The translations under genes and the position numbers were made by a program. A DNA stretch of 64,000 nt, taken from contig NZ_CP009747.1 of NCBI RefSeq assembly GCF_000800255.1, positions 3,472,001 to 3,536,000 on the forward strand. Direction: 5' to 3'. The notes under the pieces are model-generated. The model did no database searches and was not told the DNA's origin. It worked only from the letters and a program-made list of their open reading frames with translations. Below, in pieces: positions 8,053-18,290 of this stretch. The stretch's first letter is position 1. Every line of letters begins with the position of its first letter. Origin of the DNA: Pseudomonas parafulva. GTDB lineage: Bacteria; Pseudomonadota; Gammaproteobacteria; Pseudomonadales; Pseudomonadaceae.

Positions 8053-9345
8053 TCAACCGCGCATCATGTCCGCAGCCTGCTCGGTGGCTTCGGTGGTGCG
8101 CGTCGCCAGCTTCCTCACCTCATCGGCCACCACGGCGAAGCCCCTGCCCGCCTCGCCGGCACGGGCCGCTTCGATGGCCGCATTGAGTGCCAGCAGGTTG
8201 GTCTGGCTGGCGATGCTCTGGATGGTGCCGACGATCTGCGTCAGCTTGGTGATGTTCGATTCCAGGGTGCGCTGATGCGCCGCCTCGGTTTCGCGCATGG
8301 CGTTCTGCTGGTGCTGCAGGTCCACGTCCACCAGGGCCCCCACCACCCGCAGCGGCGCGCCGCTGGCATCGCGCTTGGTCTGGCCACGGGCACGGAACCA
8401 GCGGTACTCGCCGCTCTTCATCTTCAGCCGGTACTCGACATCGAAGGGAGTCTTGCCGCTGCGATCGTTCAGGTGCGCCTGGAAGGCCTCCAGGCTGTAG
8501 CCCTTGTCGTCCGGGTGCAGGCGCGACGCCCAGCTGTCGAGCACATCGGGGAATTCCTCGACGGTCTCGAAACCGAGCAGACGGCGGAACTGCGGCGACC
8601 ACCAGAAGGGGTTCTTTGGGTTCACCGGATCCCCGGCGATCACTTCCATGTCCCACAAGCCATCGGAGAGCATTTCGCGGGCCAGCTCGAAGCGGGTGAT
8701 GATCACTTCGTGCTCGGCCGCGCGCTCGAGCTCATCGTGGATGTCGCGCAGAGCGCCGGCCACGCGCAGCGGCGTGCCACGGCCGTCGCGCAGGGTTTCG
8801 CCCTGGGCGAAGAACCAGCGGTAGCTGCCGTCCTTCATGGCCAGGCGATTCTTGACCCGATAGGGCGTCATGCCGGACTTGTCGTTCAGGTGGCGGGCGA
8901 AGGCGTCCAGCGTGGCCGCGCGGTCGTCCGGGTGCAGCCGGTCGGCCCAACTGGCCAGCACGTTGGGAAAGTCCTGCTCGTTGCGAAAACCGAGCATTTC
9001 GCGGAACTGCTGCGACCACCAGAAGCGGTTGCGCGGGTTGACCGGGTCGCCCGCGACCACCTCCATGTCCCACAAGCCCTCGCTGGAGGCGCGGTTGACC
9101 AGGTCGAAGCGGGTTTCCGAAGCGCGCGCCGTGGCGTCGGCCTCGGCCAGCAACTGACGCGCCGACTCCAGCTCGCGCTCGAGTTCGGCGATGCGCGCCT
9201 GGTCCTGCGCGGCCTGCGATTCACGGGAGGTCCAGGCCTGTTGCACGGCCATCCAGTTGGCCGGGCCTTGGCCTGCAAGGGACAACGATTGGGTCAGCTG
9301 TTTGAGCGCCTGAAGCTCGCCGGACCGGCGGAAGAGATGCAGCAT
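8053..9345 (-). CDS. Soluble PAS-PAS chemoreceptor-like protein with very short signalling domain
   Basis: 430 residues from ATG 9345 (protein begins MLHLFRRSG); no good ribosome-binding site is evident, so the start is uncertain. There is no transmembrane segment. An N-terminal coiled coil (about 35-80) is followed by two PAS_3-type domains (about 80-205 and 218-340). They are clear internal duplicates: both contain [24 protein letters not shown] and RLHPDD. The last roughly 70 residues contain only the chemoreceptor hairpin tip ([21 protein letters not shown] and [10 protein letters not shown]) and then stop. It could bind flavin or heme through PAS and report to a Che array, like Aer2- or BdlA-type proteins, but orthology to either is not shown. 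Confidence 0.85.
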   Translation of the reverse strand: MLHLFRRSGELQALKQLTQSLSLAGQGPANWMAVQQAWTSRESQAAQDQARIAELERELESARQLLAEADATARASETRFDLVNRASSEGLWDMEVVAGDPVNPRNRFWWSQQFREMLGFRNEQDFPNVLASWADRLHPDDRAATLDAFARHLNDKSGMTPYRVKNRLAMKDGSYRWFFAQGETLRDGRGTPLRVAGALRDIHDELERAAEHEVIITRFELAREMLSDGLWDMEVIAGDPVNPKNPFWWSPQFRRLLGFETVEEFPDVLDSWASRLHPDDKGYSLEAFQAHLNDRSGKTPFDVEYRLKMKSGEYRWFRARGQTKRDASGAPLRVVGALVDVDLQHQQNAMRETEAAHQRTLESNITKLTQIVGTIQSIASQTNLLALNAAIEAARAGEAGRGFAVVADEVRKLATRTTEATEQAADMMRG

Positions 9346-9570
9346 GATTGGGGTACTCGAAGGAAGACGGGGCGCCTTTCCATGGCTGACAAGGAATATC
9401 TGCAAGGCACGCCGGTGCGGGCTGCGCAAGCCCGGCACGGGCAACGCAACCTTCGACCCGCGCGGCAGTCGAAAGGTTGCGTTGCATTACTGGCGATATG
9501 ATATCCAAGCTCTGGAATTTGCGCTGCGTCCTCATCGAACCACTGGTCGCCCGCCGCCGTCGCGCACCGG

Positions 9571-10854
9571 CTACGGCATGCCCAACCAGGCCGGCAAGGC
9601 CAGCGAAATGAACGGCACGTAGGTCACCAGCACCAGGAACAGCAGCAGGATCGACAACCACGGCAGCGCCGCGCGAATGGTCTGGCCCAGGGTCAAGCCA
9701 GTCACCGCACTGGTGACGAACAGGTTCAGCCCCACCGGCGGGTGCACCAGGCCGATCTCCATGTTCACCACCATGACGATGCCCAGGTGAATCGGGTCGA
9801 TACCCAGCTTCATGGCGATGGGGAAGAAGATCGGCGCCAGGATCAGGATGATCGCCGACGGCTCCATGAAGCTGCCGGCCACCAGCAGCACCACGTTGAC
9901 CATGATCAGGAAGCCGAGCGGCGTCAGGCCTTCGGACAGCACCCATTGGGTGATCTGCTGGGGAATCTGCTCGGTGGTCAGCACATGGGCGAAGAGCATG
10001 GCGTTGGCGATGATGAACAGCAGCATGATGGTCAACCGGCCGGACTCGAGCAGCACCTTGGGGCACTCGCGCCAGCTCATGTCGCGGTACACGAACAGGG
10101 CGATGAACGCCGAGTACACCGCCGCCACCGCCGCCGCTTCGGTGGGGGTGAACATGCCGCTGTAGATGCCGCCAAGGATGATCACCAGCAGCAACAGCCC
10201 CCAGAACGCCCGGCGTGCGGTGCGCAGCCATTCGGCGAAGCTGGCCCGTGGCTGCGCGGGCAGCTTCTTGATGCGCGCCACGATGTAGATGGTCACCATC
10301 AGGAACAGGCCCAGCAGAATGCCCGGCACCACACCGGCCATGAACAGCTTGCCCACCGAGGTTTCGGTGGCGGCCGAGTACACCACCATGACGATCGACG
10401 GCGGAATCAGGATGCCCAGGGTGCCGGCGTTGCAGATGATCCCGGCGCCGAATTCCTTGGGATAGCCCGAACGCACCATGCCGGCCACGGCAATCGAACC
10501 CACCGCCGCGACGGTGGCGGGCGATGAACCGGACAACGCGGCGAACAGCATGCACGCCAGCACCGCCGCAATCGCCAGGCCGCCGCGAATGTGGCCGACG
10601 CAGGCGTTGGCGAAATCGATCAGACGCTGGGCCACGCCCCCGGTGGTCATGAACGCACCCGACAGCAGGAAGAACGGGATGGCCAGGAAGGTGTAGCTGT
10701 CGGAGGTCTCGAACAGCTTGATCGCCAGCGAGCTCAGCGAATCCTGGCTGAACAGCAGGATCGACACCGCGCCGGAGAGCCCCAGGGAAATGGCGATCGG
10801 CACGCCCAGGAACATGAACACGAACAGCAGCAGGAACAGGCAGATGACGGTCAT
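9571..10854 (-). CDS. dctM: TRAP transporter large permease (DctM), itaconate locus
   Basis: 427 residues, the normal size for a TRAP large membrane subunit, with about 11-12 hydrophobic segments and the LSGSSPATVAAVGSIAV segment conserved in DctM proteins. Start ATG 10854 overlaps the stop of the upstream dctQ by one base, showing translational coupling. With DctP and DctQ it would carry a C4/C5 dicarboxylate inward using a sodium or proton gradient. Gene order with Ict, Ich and Ccl homologs matches PA0886 in the P. aeruginosa itaconate cluster, so itaconate is the likely substrate (inference from context). Confidence 0.92.
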   Translation of the reverse strand: MTVICLFLLLFVFMFLGVPIAISLGLSGAVSILLFSQDSLSSLAIKLFETSDSYTFLAIPFFLLSGAFMTTGGVAQRLIDFANACVGHIRGGLAIAAVLACMLFAALSGSSPATVAAVGSIAVAGMVRSGYPKEFGAGIICNAGTLGILIPPSIVMVVYSAATETSVGKLFMAGVVPGILLGLFLMVTIYIVARIKKLPAQPRASFAEWLRTARRAFWGLLLLVIILGGIYSGMFTPTEAAAVAAVYSAFIALFVYRDMSWRECPKVLLESGRLTIMLLFIIANAMLFAHVLTTEQIPQQITQWVLSEGLTPLGFLIMVNVVLLVAGSFMEPSAIILILAPIFFPIAMKLGIDPIHLGIVMVVNMEIGLVHPPVGLNLFVTSAVTGLTLGQTIRAALPWLSILLLFLVLVTYVPFISLALPAWLGMP

Positions 10855-11486
10855 CAGTGTGACTCCTCGCCCGGGTTGGCCAGTTTGCTCGCCTCGGCGG
10901 CTTCGTCTGCCAGGCCCAGTCCGGTCTGGCGGTGGGTGACGATGCGGTAGAGGATTTCCAGGTAACGCACGATGATCAGGGCGAAGCCGAACGGCACGAT
11001 CAAGGCGATGTGGCCGATCTGGATGCCGTAGCGGTCCAGGTCCTCGGCACCGATGCCGGCGGCGAGCACGGCACTCACCCACTTGAGGCTAGCGATCAGG
11101 AACAACCCGGCGTAGGCCAGGCAGCAGGCGCAGGCGATCATCGCCAGCACGCGCTGCACCGGTTTGCGCGCACGTCGCACCAGCACGTCGACGCCCAGGT
11201 GGCCGGCGGTGCGCACGCCATAGGCGATGCCGAAGAAGATCAGCCAGCCGAACAGCGCCTTGGTCAGGGCGATGCTCCAGGTCATTTCCTGGGCGTAACC
11301 CATCAGGTGATCGCCGATGTCGAGCAGCGGCTCGCTGGCGAAGCTGAAGCGGTCGCTGAGGCTGTAGAACAGCGTGTAGAGGTTGTTCAGGGCCACGTAG
11401 ATGAAGGTGATCAAAGTCATGGCCGCCAGGAGAAAGGCGATCATGCCTTCCTCGAAATGCTCCCAGACGTATCTGATCCGTTGCAT
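10854..11486 (-). CDS. dctQ: TRAP transporter small permease (DctQ), itaconate locus
   Basis: 210 residues from ATG 11486, preceded by GGAG; an upstream start at 11519 is possible but has no comparable ribosome-binding site. Four hydrophobic segments are visible, as expected for the DctQ fold, including MIAFLLAAMTLITFIYVA near the N-terminus and IGHIALIVPFGFALIIVRY near the end. The short polar N-terminus and the hydrophilic tail rich in Glu and Ala are usual. It couples directly to dctM and lies 67 bases downstream of dctP. Equivalent to PA0885 by position. Confidence 0.88.
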   Translation of the reverse strand: MQRIRYVWEHFEEGMIAFLLAAMTLITFIYVALNNLYTLFYSLSDRFSFASEPLLDIGDHLMGYAQEMTWSIALTKALFGWLIFFGIAYGVRTAGHLGVDVLVRRARKPVQRVLAMIACACCLAYAGLFLIASLKWVSAVLAAGIGAEDLDRYGIQIGHIALIVPFGFALIIVRYLEILYRIVTHRQTGLGLADEAAEASKLANPGEESH

Positions 11487-11553
11487 GGGCAATCTCCGGA
11501 CAGGAAGGGGCCGGGCCACCTGGCGAACAGGCGGCCGTAGGCGGTGACGTCGA

Positions 11554-12564
<1,011 letters not shown>

Positions 12565-12633
12565 TTATTGTTGTTGGATGGATCAGCAGGGAAGCGTGCC
12601 AAGGGTACGATGGCCCATGTGGGCGTGTGTGCA

Positions 12634-12660
12634 GAATCTGCTTTTGTGTAAGCCTGCGTT
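12634..12660. promoter_or_regulatory. Shared 27-nt element upstream of dctP (putative LysR-regulator site)
   Basis: This block starts GAATCTGC and ends TAAGCCTGCGTT. It matches 23 of 27 positions with the block at 18291-18317 in the ich/lysR intergenic region, in the same orientation. The two sites lie upstream of the two minus-strand transcription units of the itaconate locus. Conservation inside non-coding DNA 5.6 kb apart suggests a common regulator site, most simply for the LysR protein encoded at 18357. Confidence 0.6.
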
Positions 12661-12719
12661 TGGCTGGGGTGAACGCCCGCCTCGCGCTGGCGTGTTGGCC
12701 GAGGGTCAACCGCTCGCGA

Positions 12720-13538
12720 TCAGCCCAATGCCAACAGCCGCTGCGCGCGCAACAGCACCGGCGCATCGACCATCTGCCCGTCGAGCTGGAACGCCCCGGC
12801 GCCCTTGGCCGCGACACTGGCCTCGACCACCCGGCGCGCCCAGGCCAGCTCGTCGCTGCTCGGCGCCAGCACGCCATGAATCAACGGCACCTGGCTGGGA
12901 TGAATGCACAGCGCCCCGCCATAACCCATGTCGTAGGCATGGCGCATGGCCCGTTGCTGGCCCTCGGGATCGCCGATGGCCGGGAACACGCCGTCCAGCG
13001 GCGGCGCCAGATCGGCCCCTCGCGAATGCAACTGCACGGCCATGCGCGCCTGGTCGAGAAAACGCTGCGCGGCAGCGCTTTCGCTGTTGAGGTTCAGGTC
13101 CAGCGCCAGGTCGAGGCTACCGAACGACAGGCGCTCGACGCCCTCGGCCCCGGCGATGCGTTCCAGCGCCAGCAAGCCCTTGGCCGTCTCGATGATCGGC
13201 AGCACCGGCTTGCCGGTGCGCCAGGCCAGCGCCACCTGCGCGGCGTTCTCCACTTTGGGCAGCAGCACCGCAATCACCCCCGCGTGCAGGGCGCAGAACG
13301 CCAGGTCGTCGGCATGGCCGGGGTGCTGCGGGGCATTGACCCGCACCCACACCCGCGCCTGCGGCTGGGCGCCGAGGAAGGCGGCGAGGTTGTCGCGGGC
13401 CTGGGCCTTGAGCGCTTCCTCCACCGCGTCTTCGAAATCGACGATCACGGCATCGGCCCCGGCCGCCAGGGCCTTGGCGAAACGCTCGGGACGACTGCCC
13501 GGCACGAACAGCGCGGAACGCACGATGGATCGTTGCAT
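12720..13538 (-). CDS. ccl: Citramalyl-CoA lyase (CitE-like, HpcH/HpaI family)
   Basis: 272 residues from ATG 13538, which follows GGAG at suitable spacing; ATG 13553 is an alternative. The CitE-like core is visible: RSALFVPGSRPERFAKA near the N-terminus, VIVDFEDAV with the metal-binding Asp-Glu-Asp region, an Arg-containing VWVRVNAP, a Glu in PIIETAKGL, and GALCIHPSQV. The family cleaves (S)-citramalyl-CoA to acetyl-CoA and pyruvate, the last step of itaconate degradation. It follows ict by 19 bases in the operon and corresponds to PA0883 (Ccl) by order, as remembered. Ends 167 bases before dctP. Confidence 0.88.
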   Translation of the reverse strand: MQRSIVRSALFVPGSRPERFAKALAAGADAVIVDFEDAVEEALKAQARDNLAAFLGAQPQARVWVRVNAPQHPGHADDLAFCALHAGVIAVLLPKVENAAQVALAWRTGKPVLPIIETAKGLLALERIAGAEGVERLSFGSLDLALDLNLNSESAAAQRFLDQARMAVQLHSRGADLAPPLDGVFPAIGDPEGQQRAMRHAYDMGYGGALCIHPSQVPLIHGVLAPSSDELAWARRVVEASVAAKGAGAFQLDGQMVDAPVLLRAQRLLALG

Positions 13539-13557
13539 CGGTATCGGCTCCATGTCC

Positions 13558-14757
13558 TTACACCACACCGGCGGCAGCGAGCCGGGCCTGGTCATCGCGG
13601 GAGAACCCCAGCTCTTCGAGAATCGCCGCACTGTGCTCGCCCAGGCCCGGCACCGGGTCCATGCGCGGCGTGAAGGCGCTGTTGCGCCCTGGCGGCAGCA
13701 GCGACGGCAGCGCACCGGACGGACTGTCTACCTGGCGCCAGCGGTCGCGGGCCGCCAACTGCGGGTGCTGCCACACGCCGTGCATGTCGTTGACCCGGGC
13801 ATTGGCGATCTGCGCCGTCTCCAGGCGCGCCACCACCTCGTCCAGCGACAGCGTGGCGAAGCCATCGACGATGATCTGGCGCAACACCTCACGATGCTCG
13901 GAACGGCGGAAGTTGGCCGAGAAGCGCGGGTCGCTGGCCAGCGCCGGGTCGAGCAGCACCTGCTCGCAGAACACCTGCCATTCGCGCTCGTTCTGCAGGC
14001 CGAGCATGATCGTGCCGCCGTCACCGGTGGGAAACGGCCCGTAGGGGTAGATGGTCGAGTGCGAGGCCCCCGCGCGCGGTGGCGGCGGCGCGCCGTCGTA
14101 GGCGTAGTACATCGGGTAGCCCATCCACTCCACCAGGCTTTCCAGCATCGACACATCGATGCGGCTGCCCACGCCGGTCCTGTCGCGCAGCAGCAGTGCC
14201 GAGAGCACGCCGGTGTAGGCGTACATCCCGGCGGCGATGTCGGCCACCGAGCAACCGGCCTTGGCCATCTGTTCCTCGCCCGGCCCACCGGTCACCGAGA
14301 GGAAGCCGCCTTCGCTCTGGATCAGCAGGTCGTAGGCTTTCTTCTTCTCGTAAGGCCCGCCCTCGCCGTAGCCGGAGATATCGCAGACGATCAGCCGTGG
14401 ATAGCGCGCGTGCAGGGCCTCGAACGACAAGCCCATGCGCGCCGCCGCGCCCGGCGCCAAGTTCTGCACCAGCACGTCGGCCTTGGCCAACAGCCCGTGG
14501 AGAATGCCGTCGGCCTCGGCCTGCTTGAGGTCCAGGGTGAGGCTCTGCTTGGAGCGGTTGGTCCACACGAAGTGCGAGGCGAGACCCGCCACGCGCTGGT
14601 CGTAGCCACGGGCAAAGTCGCCGCTGCCGGGGCGTTCGATCTTGATCACGCGCGCACCCAGGTCCGCCAGTTGGCGGGTGCAGAACGGCGCGGCGATGGC
14701 ATGTTCCAGGCTGACGACGGTGATGCCGTCCAGCGGGCGGGGAGCCGATTGAGTCAT
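13558..14757 (-). CDS. ict: Family III CoA-transferase, probable itaconate CoA-transferase
   Basis: 399 residues, standard for CaiB/BaiF family III transferases. The N-terminal PLDGITVVSLEHAIAAPF and the GARVIKIERPGSGDFAR segment are typical. The catalytic Asp that forms the acyl anhydride lies in KKAYDLLIQSEGG. In P. aeruginosa the equivalent gene (PA0882) converts itaconate to itaconyl-CoA with succinyl-CoA; substrate assignment here rests on its place between Ccl and the hydratase genes. It starts 20 bases after the MmgE/PrpD stop, within one operon. Confidence 0.87.
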   Translation of the reverse strand: MTQSAPRPLDGITVVSLEHAIAAPFCTRQLADLGARVIKIERPGSGDFARGYDQRVAGLASHFVWTNRSKQSLTLDLKQAEADGILHGLLAKADVLVQNLAPGAAARMGLSFEALHARYPRLIVCDISGYGEGGPYEKKKAYDLLIQSEGGFLSVTGGPGEEQMAKAGCSVADIAAGMYAYTGVLSALLLRDRTGVGSRIDVSMLESLVEWMGYPMYYAYDGAPPPPRAGASHSTIYPYGPFPTGDGGTIMLGLQNEREWQVFCEQVLLDPALASDPRFSANFRRSEHREVLRQIIVDGFATLSLDEVVARLETAQIANARVNDMHGVWQHPQLAARDRWRQVDSPSGALPSLLPPGRNSAFTPRMDPVPGLGEHSAAILEELGFSRDDQARLAAAGVV

Positions 14758-14777
14758 GGCGAATTCCTGTTCGGTAG

Positions 14778-16127
14778 TCAGTGCAGATCGGCCAGCGACT
14801 GCGCATCGCGCAGTTGCCAGACACGCTCGATCAATACCCGGCCCTCGTCCGCGCTGCGCTGCCCGGCATAGGCCAGCAGGCGCTGGAACTTGGCCTCCAG
14901 TTCGGCACGGCTGAGGGTATTGCCCGGATCGCCCTTGGGCTGGTCGATGGCCGCGCTGAAGGTGCGGCCATCGACACCGCGCACCTCGACCCGACCCAGC
15001 CAGCGCGCCGGGTAGGCGGCGTCCACTTCAGGGTCCAGTTGCATGCGCACCTTGTCGCGAAACGCCGCCACCTGCGGGTCGCTCAGGGCCAGGTCGCGGA
15101 ACTCCAGCAACTGCGCACGACCGTGCACGGCGATCAGGCCCAGCACGGTGCCCATGGAAAACTTGGCCTGGTGCACCGTGGTCGGCGTGCTCACCCGCCC
15201 CAGCACATCGATGGCGCCTTGATGCACGCGAGTGACCACCTCGGCGATGTCCCCGTGCGCCAGCCCTTCGCGCTGCATCAGGTGCAACAGGGCGTCGGCG
15301 GCGGGATGGGTGTGGCGGCAGGAGGCGTGGAACTTGAACGAGGTTTCCGCCAACGCCCAGCGGGTGCCGAGACGGTCGGACAAGCGCGCCGGATCGGCAT
15401 CGCGGGACATGCCCGCCGCCAATCCCTGCTCGCCTTCGAGCACATTGCGCGCCCCGGTCAGGCCATCGGCGGTGAGGTAGGCGGCCAGCAGGCCGTCGGC
15501 GGCGGCCTTGGCGGTGTGCAACTGCTTGGAGTCGGCCGCATCCCGCAGGAACTCCCACAGCCCGGCGGCCTGGGTGCCGGCGCTGCCCAGCAGGTTGACG
15601 AACTGCTCGCGGTCGAAGGCCATGAGCTTGCCCACGCCCACCGCAGCGGCCAGGGTGCCGACCGTCGCAGTGGTGTGGAAGATGCGGTAGTGCGAGCGGC
15701 CAAGGAACTCGCCGATACGAATGCCCGCCTCGTAGCCGGCCACGGCAGCCAGCAGCAGCTCCTGGCCGGACTTGCCCAGGTCCTGGGCCGCCGCCAGCAC
15801 GGCGGAGAACACCACGGTGGCCGGGTGCAGCACCGAGCTGTTGTGCAGGTCGTCCTGCTCCACCAGGTGCGAGGCGGCGCCGTTGACCAGCGCGGCGAAG
15901 TACGGCGAAGTGCGTCGCCCGCTGGTCAGCACCCGCGCCCGGCCCGAAGACGGGCCCATGCGCTCGGCATAGCGCTCGAACAGCGGAATCGGGTGCGACC
16001 CGTGGCTGGCCAGGGCCGAGCCGAGCCAGTCGAGGAACAGGTCTTCGGTACGGTCCAGCACGAAAGCGGGTAAATCGCTGTAGCGAAGTTCGGCGAGGAA
16101 GCCGGCCAGGGCCTGGGTATCGCGCAT
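14778..16127 (-). CDS. MmgE/PrpD family protein
   Basis: 449 residues, the full length of MmgE/PrpD proteins (2-methylcitrate dehydratase family). Characteristic segments are EDLFLDWLGSAL, VNGAASHLVEQDD and HTTATVGTLAAA, plus the SFKFHASCRHTHPAADALL stretch with conserved Cys-Arg-His. Family members dehydrate 2-methylcitrate or related hydroxy-acids, or open anhydrides. In the P. aeruginosa itaconate cluster the matching gene is PA0881; its precise reaction in itaconate breakdown is not known to me. Ten bases separate its start from the acyl-CoA dehydrogenase stop upstream, so it belongs to the operon. Confidence 0.88.
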   Translation of the reverse strand: MRDTQALAGFLAELRYSDLPAFVLDRTEDLFLDWLGSALASHGSHPIPLFERYAERMGPSSGRARVLTSGRRTSPYFAALVNGAASHLVEQDDLHNSSVLHPATVVFSAVLAAAQDLGKSGQELLLAAVAGYEAGIRIGEFLGRSHYRIFHTTATVGTLAAAVGVGKLMAFDREQFVNLLGSAGTQAAGLWEFLRDAADSKQLHTAKAAADGLLAAYLTADGLTGARNVLEGEQGLAAGMSRDADPARLSDRLGTRWALAETSFKFHASCRHTHPAADALLHLMQREGLAHGDIAEVVTRVHQGAIDVLGRVSTPTTVHQAKFSMGTVLGLIAVHGRAQLLEFRDLALSDPQVAAFRDKVRMQLDPEVDAAYPARWLGRVEVRGVDGRTFSAAIDQPKGDPGNTLSRAELEAKFQRLLAYAGQRSADEGRVLIERVWQLRDAQSLADLH

Positions 16128-16137
16128 GGTCAGGCCC

Positions 16138-17301
16138 TCAGAAGCTGCGCGGCAGCTCGAGCAGGTGCTCGGCCACGTACGACAGGATCAGGTTGGTGGA
16201 GATCGGCGCCACCTGATACAGGCGGGTTTCACGGAACTTGCGCTCGACGTCGTATTCGTTGGCGAAGCCGAAGCCGCCGTGGGTCTGCAGGCAGGCGTTG
16301 GCCGCTTCCCACGAGGCCTTGGCCGCCAGGTACTTGGCCATGTTCGCCGCGGCCCCGGCATTGGCGCCACGGTCGTACTCGGCGCAGGCGCGCCAGCGCA
16401 TCAGGTCGGCGGCCTCCAGTTCGATATGGGCTTCGGCGATAGGGAATTGAACGCCCTGGTTCTGGCCAATGGGACGGCCGAACACCACCCGGTCGCGGGC
16501 GTACTGGCTGGCCTTCTCGACGAACCAGCGACCGTCGCCGATGCACTCGGCGGCGATCAGCGTGCGCTCGGCGTTGAGGCCGTCGAGGATGTAGCGAAAC
16601 CCCTTGCCCTCCTCGCCGATCAGGCTGCTGGCGGGAATCTCCAGGTTGTCGAAGAACAGCTCGTTGGTCTCGTGGTTGACCATGTTGGCGATCGGCTGCA
16701 CGGTCAGGCCCTGGCCGATGGCCTCGCGCAGGTCGACCAGGAAGATCGACATGCCTTCGGACTTCTTCTTCACCTCGGCCAGCGGCGTGGTGCGCGCCAG
16801 CAGGATCATCAGGTCCGAGTGCTGCACACGCGAGATCCACACTTTCTGGCCGTTGATCCGGTAGTGGTCGCCCTGGCGCACGGCGGTGGTCTTGAGCTGG
16901 GTGGTGTCGGTGCCGGTGGTCGGTTCGGTGACGCCCATCGATTGCAGGCGCAGTTCGCCGCTGGCGAGCTTGGGCAGATAGAAATTTTTCTGTGCCTCGC
17001 TGCCGTGTCGCAGCAAGGTGAACATGTTGTACATCTGCCCGTGGATGGTCCCGGAGTTGCCGCCGCAGCGGTTGACCTCCTCCAGGATCACCGAGGCCTC
17101 GGCCAGGCCCAGGCCCGAGCCGCCGTACTGTTCCGGGATCATCGCCGACAGCCAGCCGGCGTCGGTCATGGCCTTGACGAAGGCCTCCGGAAAGCCTTTG
17201 CGCTCGTCGAGCTGGCGCCAGTACTCGGCGGGGAATTCGGCGCACAAGGCGCGCACGCCTTCGCGGATGGCAGTGAGGTCATCGCTGTCGTAGCTGTGCA
17301 T
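16138..17301 (-). CDS. Acyl-CoA dehydrogenase, itaconate locus
   Basis: 387 residues from ATG 17301 (begins MHSYDSDDL), preceded by AGAGACG. It has the usual three-part layout: N-terminal helices with IPEQYGGSGLGLAEASVILEE, a central beta domain with VTEPTTGTDTTQLKTTA and the FAD-loop segment INGQKVWIS, and a C-terminal helical domain ending in the YDVERKFRETRLYQVAPIST region that contributes to the FAD/CoA site. FAD-dependent alpha,beta-oxidation of an acyl-CoA is expected. It corresponds to PA0879 by order; it may handle methylsuccinyl-CoA or another C5 thioester related to itaconate, which is inference. Confidence 0.9.
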   Translation of the reverse strand: MHSYDSDDLTAIREGVRALCAEFPAEYWRQLDERKGFPEAFVKAMTDAGWLSAMIPEQYGGSGLGLAEASVILEEVNRCGGNSGTIHGQMYNMFTLLRHGSEAQKNFYLPKLASGELRLQSMGVTEPTTGTDTTQLKTTAVRQGDHYRINGQKVWISRVQHSDLMILLARTTPLAEVKKKSEGMSIFLVDLREAIGQGLTVQPIANMVNHETNELFFDNLEIPASSLIGEEGKGFRYILDGLNAERTLIAAECIGDGRWFVEKASQYARDRVVFGRPIGQNQGVQFPIAEAHIELEAADLMRWRACAEYDRGANAGAAANMAKYLAAKASWEAANACLQTHGGFGFANEYDVERKFRETRLYQVAPISTNLILSYVAEHLLELPRSF

Positions 17302-17321
17302 GGGGGCGTCTCTGCTGAGGG

Positions 17322-18161
17322 TCAGTCGAAGGTCACGTCGGCGCTCTGGGCGATGCCATCGGCGTTGCCGGCCCACAGCCGGGCCGTGCCGGGCGCGTCG
17401 AGGCAGCCGCTCACCTGGAAGGGCGTGGGCAAGGTCAGCGGGCGCAGGCCGCGGTAGGCGAAATGACGCACGCGCTTGTCAGGGTGGGCGCGCCTGAATG
17501 CGCGCAGGCTGAGGGTGGCGATCAGCGGACCGTGCACCACCAGGTCGGGGTAGCCTTCGCTGTGGGTGACGTAGGGCTGGTCGTAGTGGATGCGGTGGCC
17601 GTTGAAGGTAACGGCCGAGTAGCGGAACAGCAGGGTCGACGTCGGTGCGATGGTTTCGCTCCACTGGCCCGCTTCGCAGCCCTGGCCGCTGCCGGTCTTC
17701 GGCGGGTTGGGCTCGCGGTAGACGATGTCCTGTTCTTCACGCACGCACAGCCGGCCGTCCTGGCTGTAGTCATGGCGCACGGTGACGAACAGCAAGGCGC
17801 CGCTGCGTCCGAGCTTCTCTTCGATGTGGGTGATGGTGGAGAGGCGATGGGCCTCACCGCCAACGATCAACGGCTCGATGAACTCGACCCGCCCGCCGGC
17901 CCACATGCGGTTGCGGTTGTCGGCCGGCGGCAGGAAACCGCCCCGTGCCGGATGGCCATCGACGCCCAACTGCGCCTCATCGACCGGCTCCTGGAAAAAG
18001 CACCAGGTCCACAACGGCGGCAGCGCCTCGCCATGCCCCGGCGCCGCTTCGCCAAAGGTGGCGGCAATGCGCTTGACCAGATTGCGGCTGAGCACATCCC
18101 AGGCCTCTTCGGTGCGGCCGATCCAGGCGCTGTAGTCGGTAGGGTGCATCGGAGCAGTCAT
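17322..18161 (-). CDS. ich: MaoC/HTD2-like hydratase, probable itaconyl-CoA hydratase
   Basis: 279 residues in the double hot-dog arrangement seen in mesaconyl-C4-CoA hydratase and HTD2-like proteins. The C-terminal half carries RYSAVTFNGHRIHYDQPY, the hydratase active-site region with the conserved Asn-x-His pair and a following Asp, and the N-terminal half has FLPPADNRNRMWAGGR. It would hydrate itaconyl-CoA to (S)-citramalyl-CoA, the substrate of Ccl. First gene of the catabolic operon and divergent from the LysR regulator, as for PA0878/PA0877. The neighbours make the itaconate role likely; sequence alone would also allow mesaconyl-CoA. Confidence 0.87.
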   Translation of the reverse strand: MTAPMHPTDYSAWIGRTEEAWDVLSRNLVKRIAATFGEAAPGHGEALPPLWTWCFFQEPVDEAQLGVDGHPARGGFLPPADNRNRMWAGGRVEFIEPLIVGGEAHRLSTITHIEEKLGRSGALLFVTVRHDYSQDGRLCVREEQDIVYREPNPPKTGSGQGCEAGQWSETIAPTSTLLFRYSAVTFNGHRIHYDQPYVTHSEGYPDLVVHGPLIATLSLRAFRRAHPDKRVRHFAYRGLRPLTLPTPFQVSGCLDAPGTARLWAGNADGIAQSADVTFD

Positions 18162-18290
18162 GAGTGGGGCCTCTGCGTCTTGTTATTGTGTGAGGAAGCA
18201 GTGCCAAGCGGCGACCTGCAGGCTCTGCGCGACCGGCTTGCCGCTCGCCACTGCCCTTCAACCGATGATGCGAGGCGCCCGGCATTCTGT

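Noticed and set aside
12946..14871. 641-codon plus-strand frame over ccl and ict
   Set aside because: Opposite strand of two conserved enzymes; Arg/Ser/Ala-rich with no domains.
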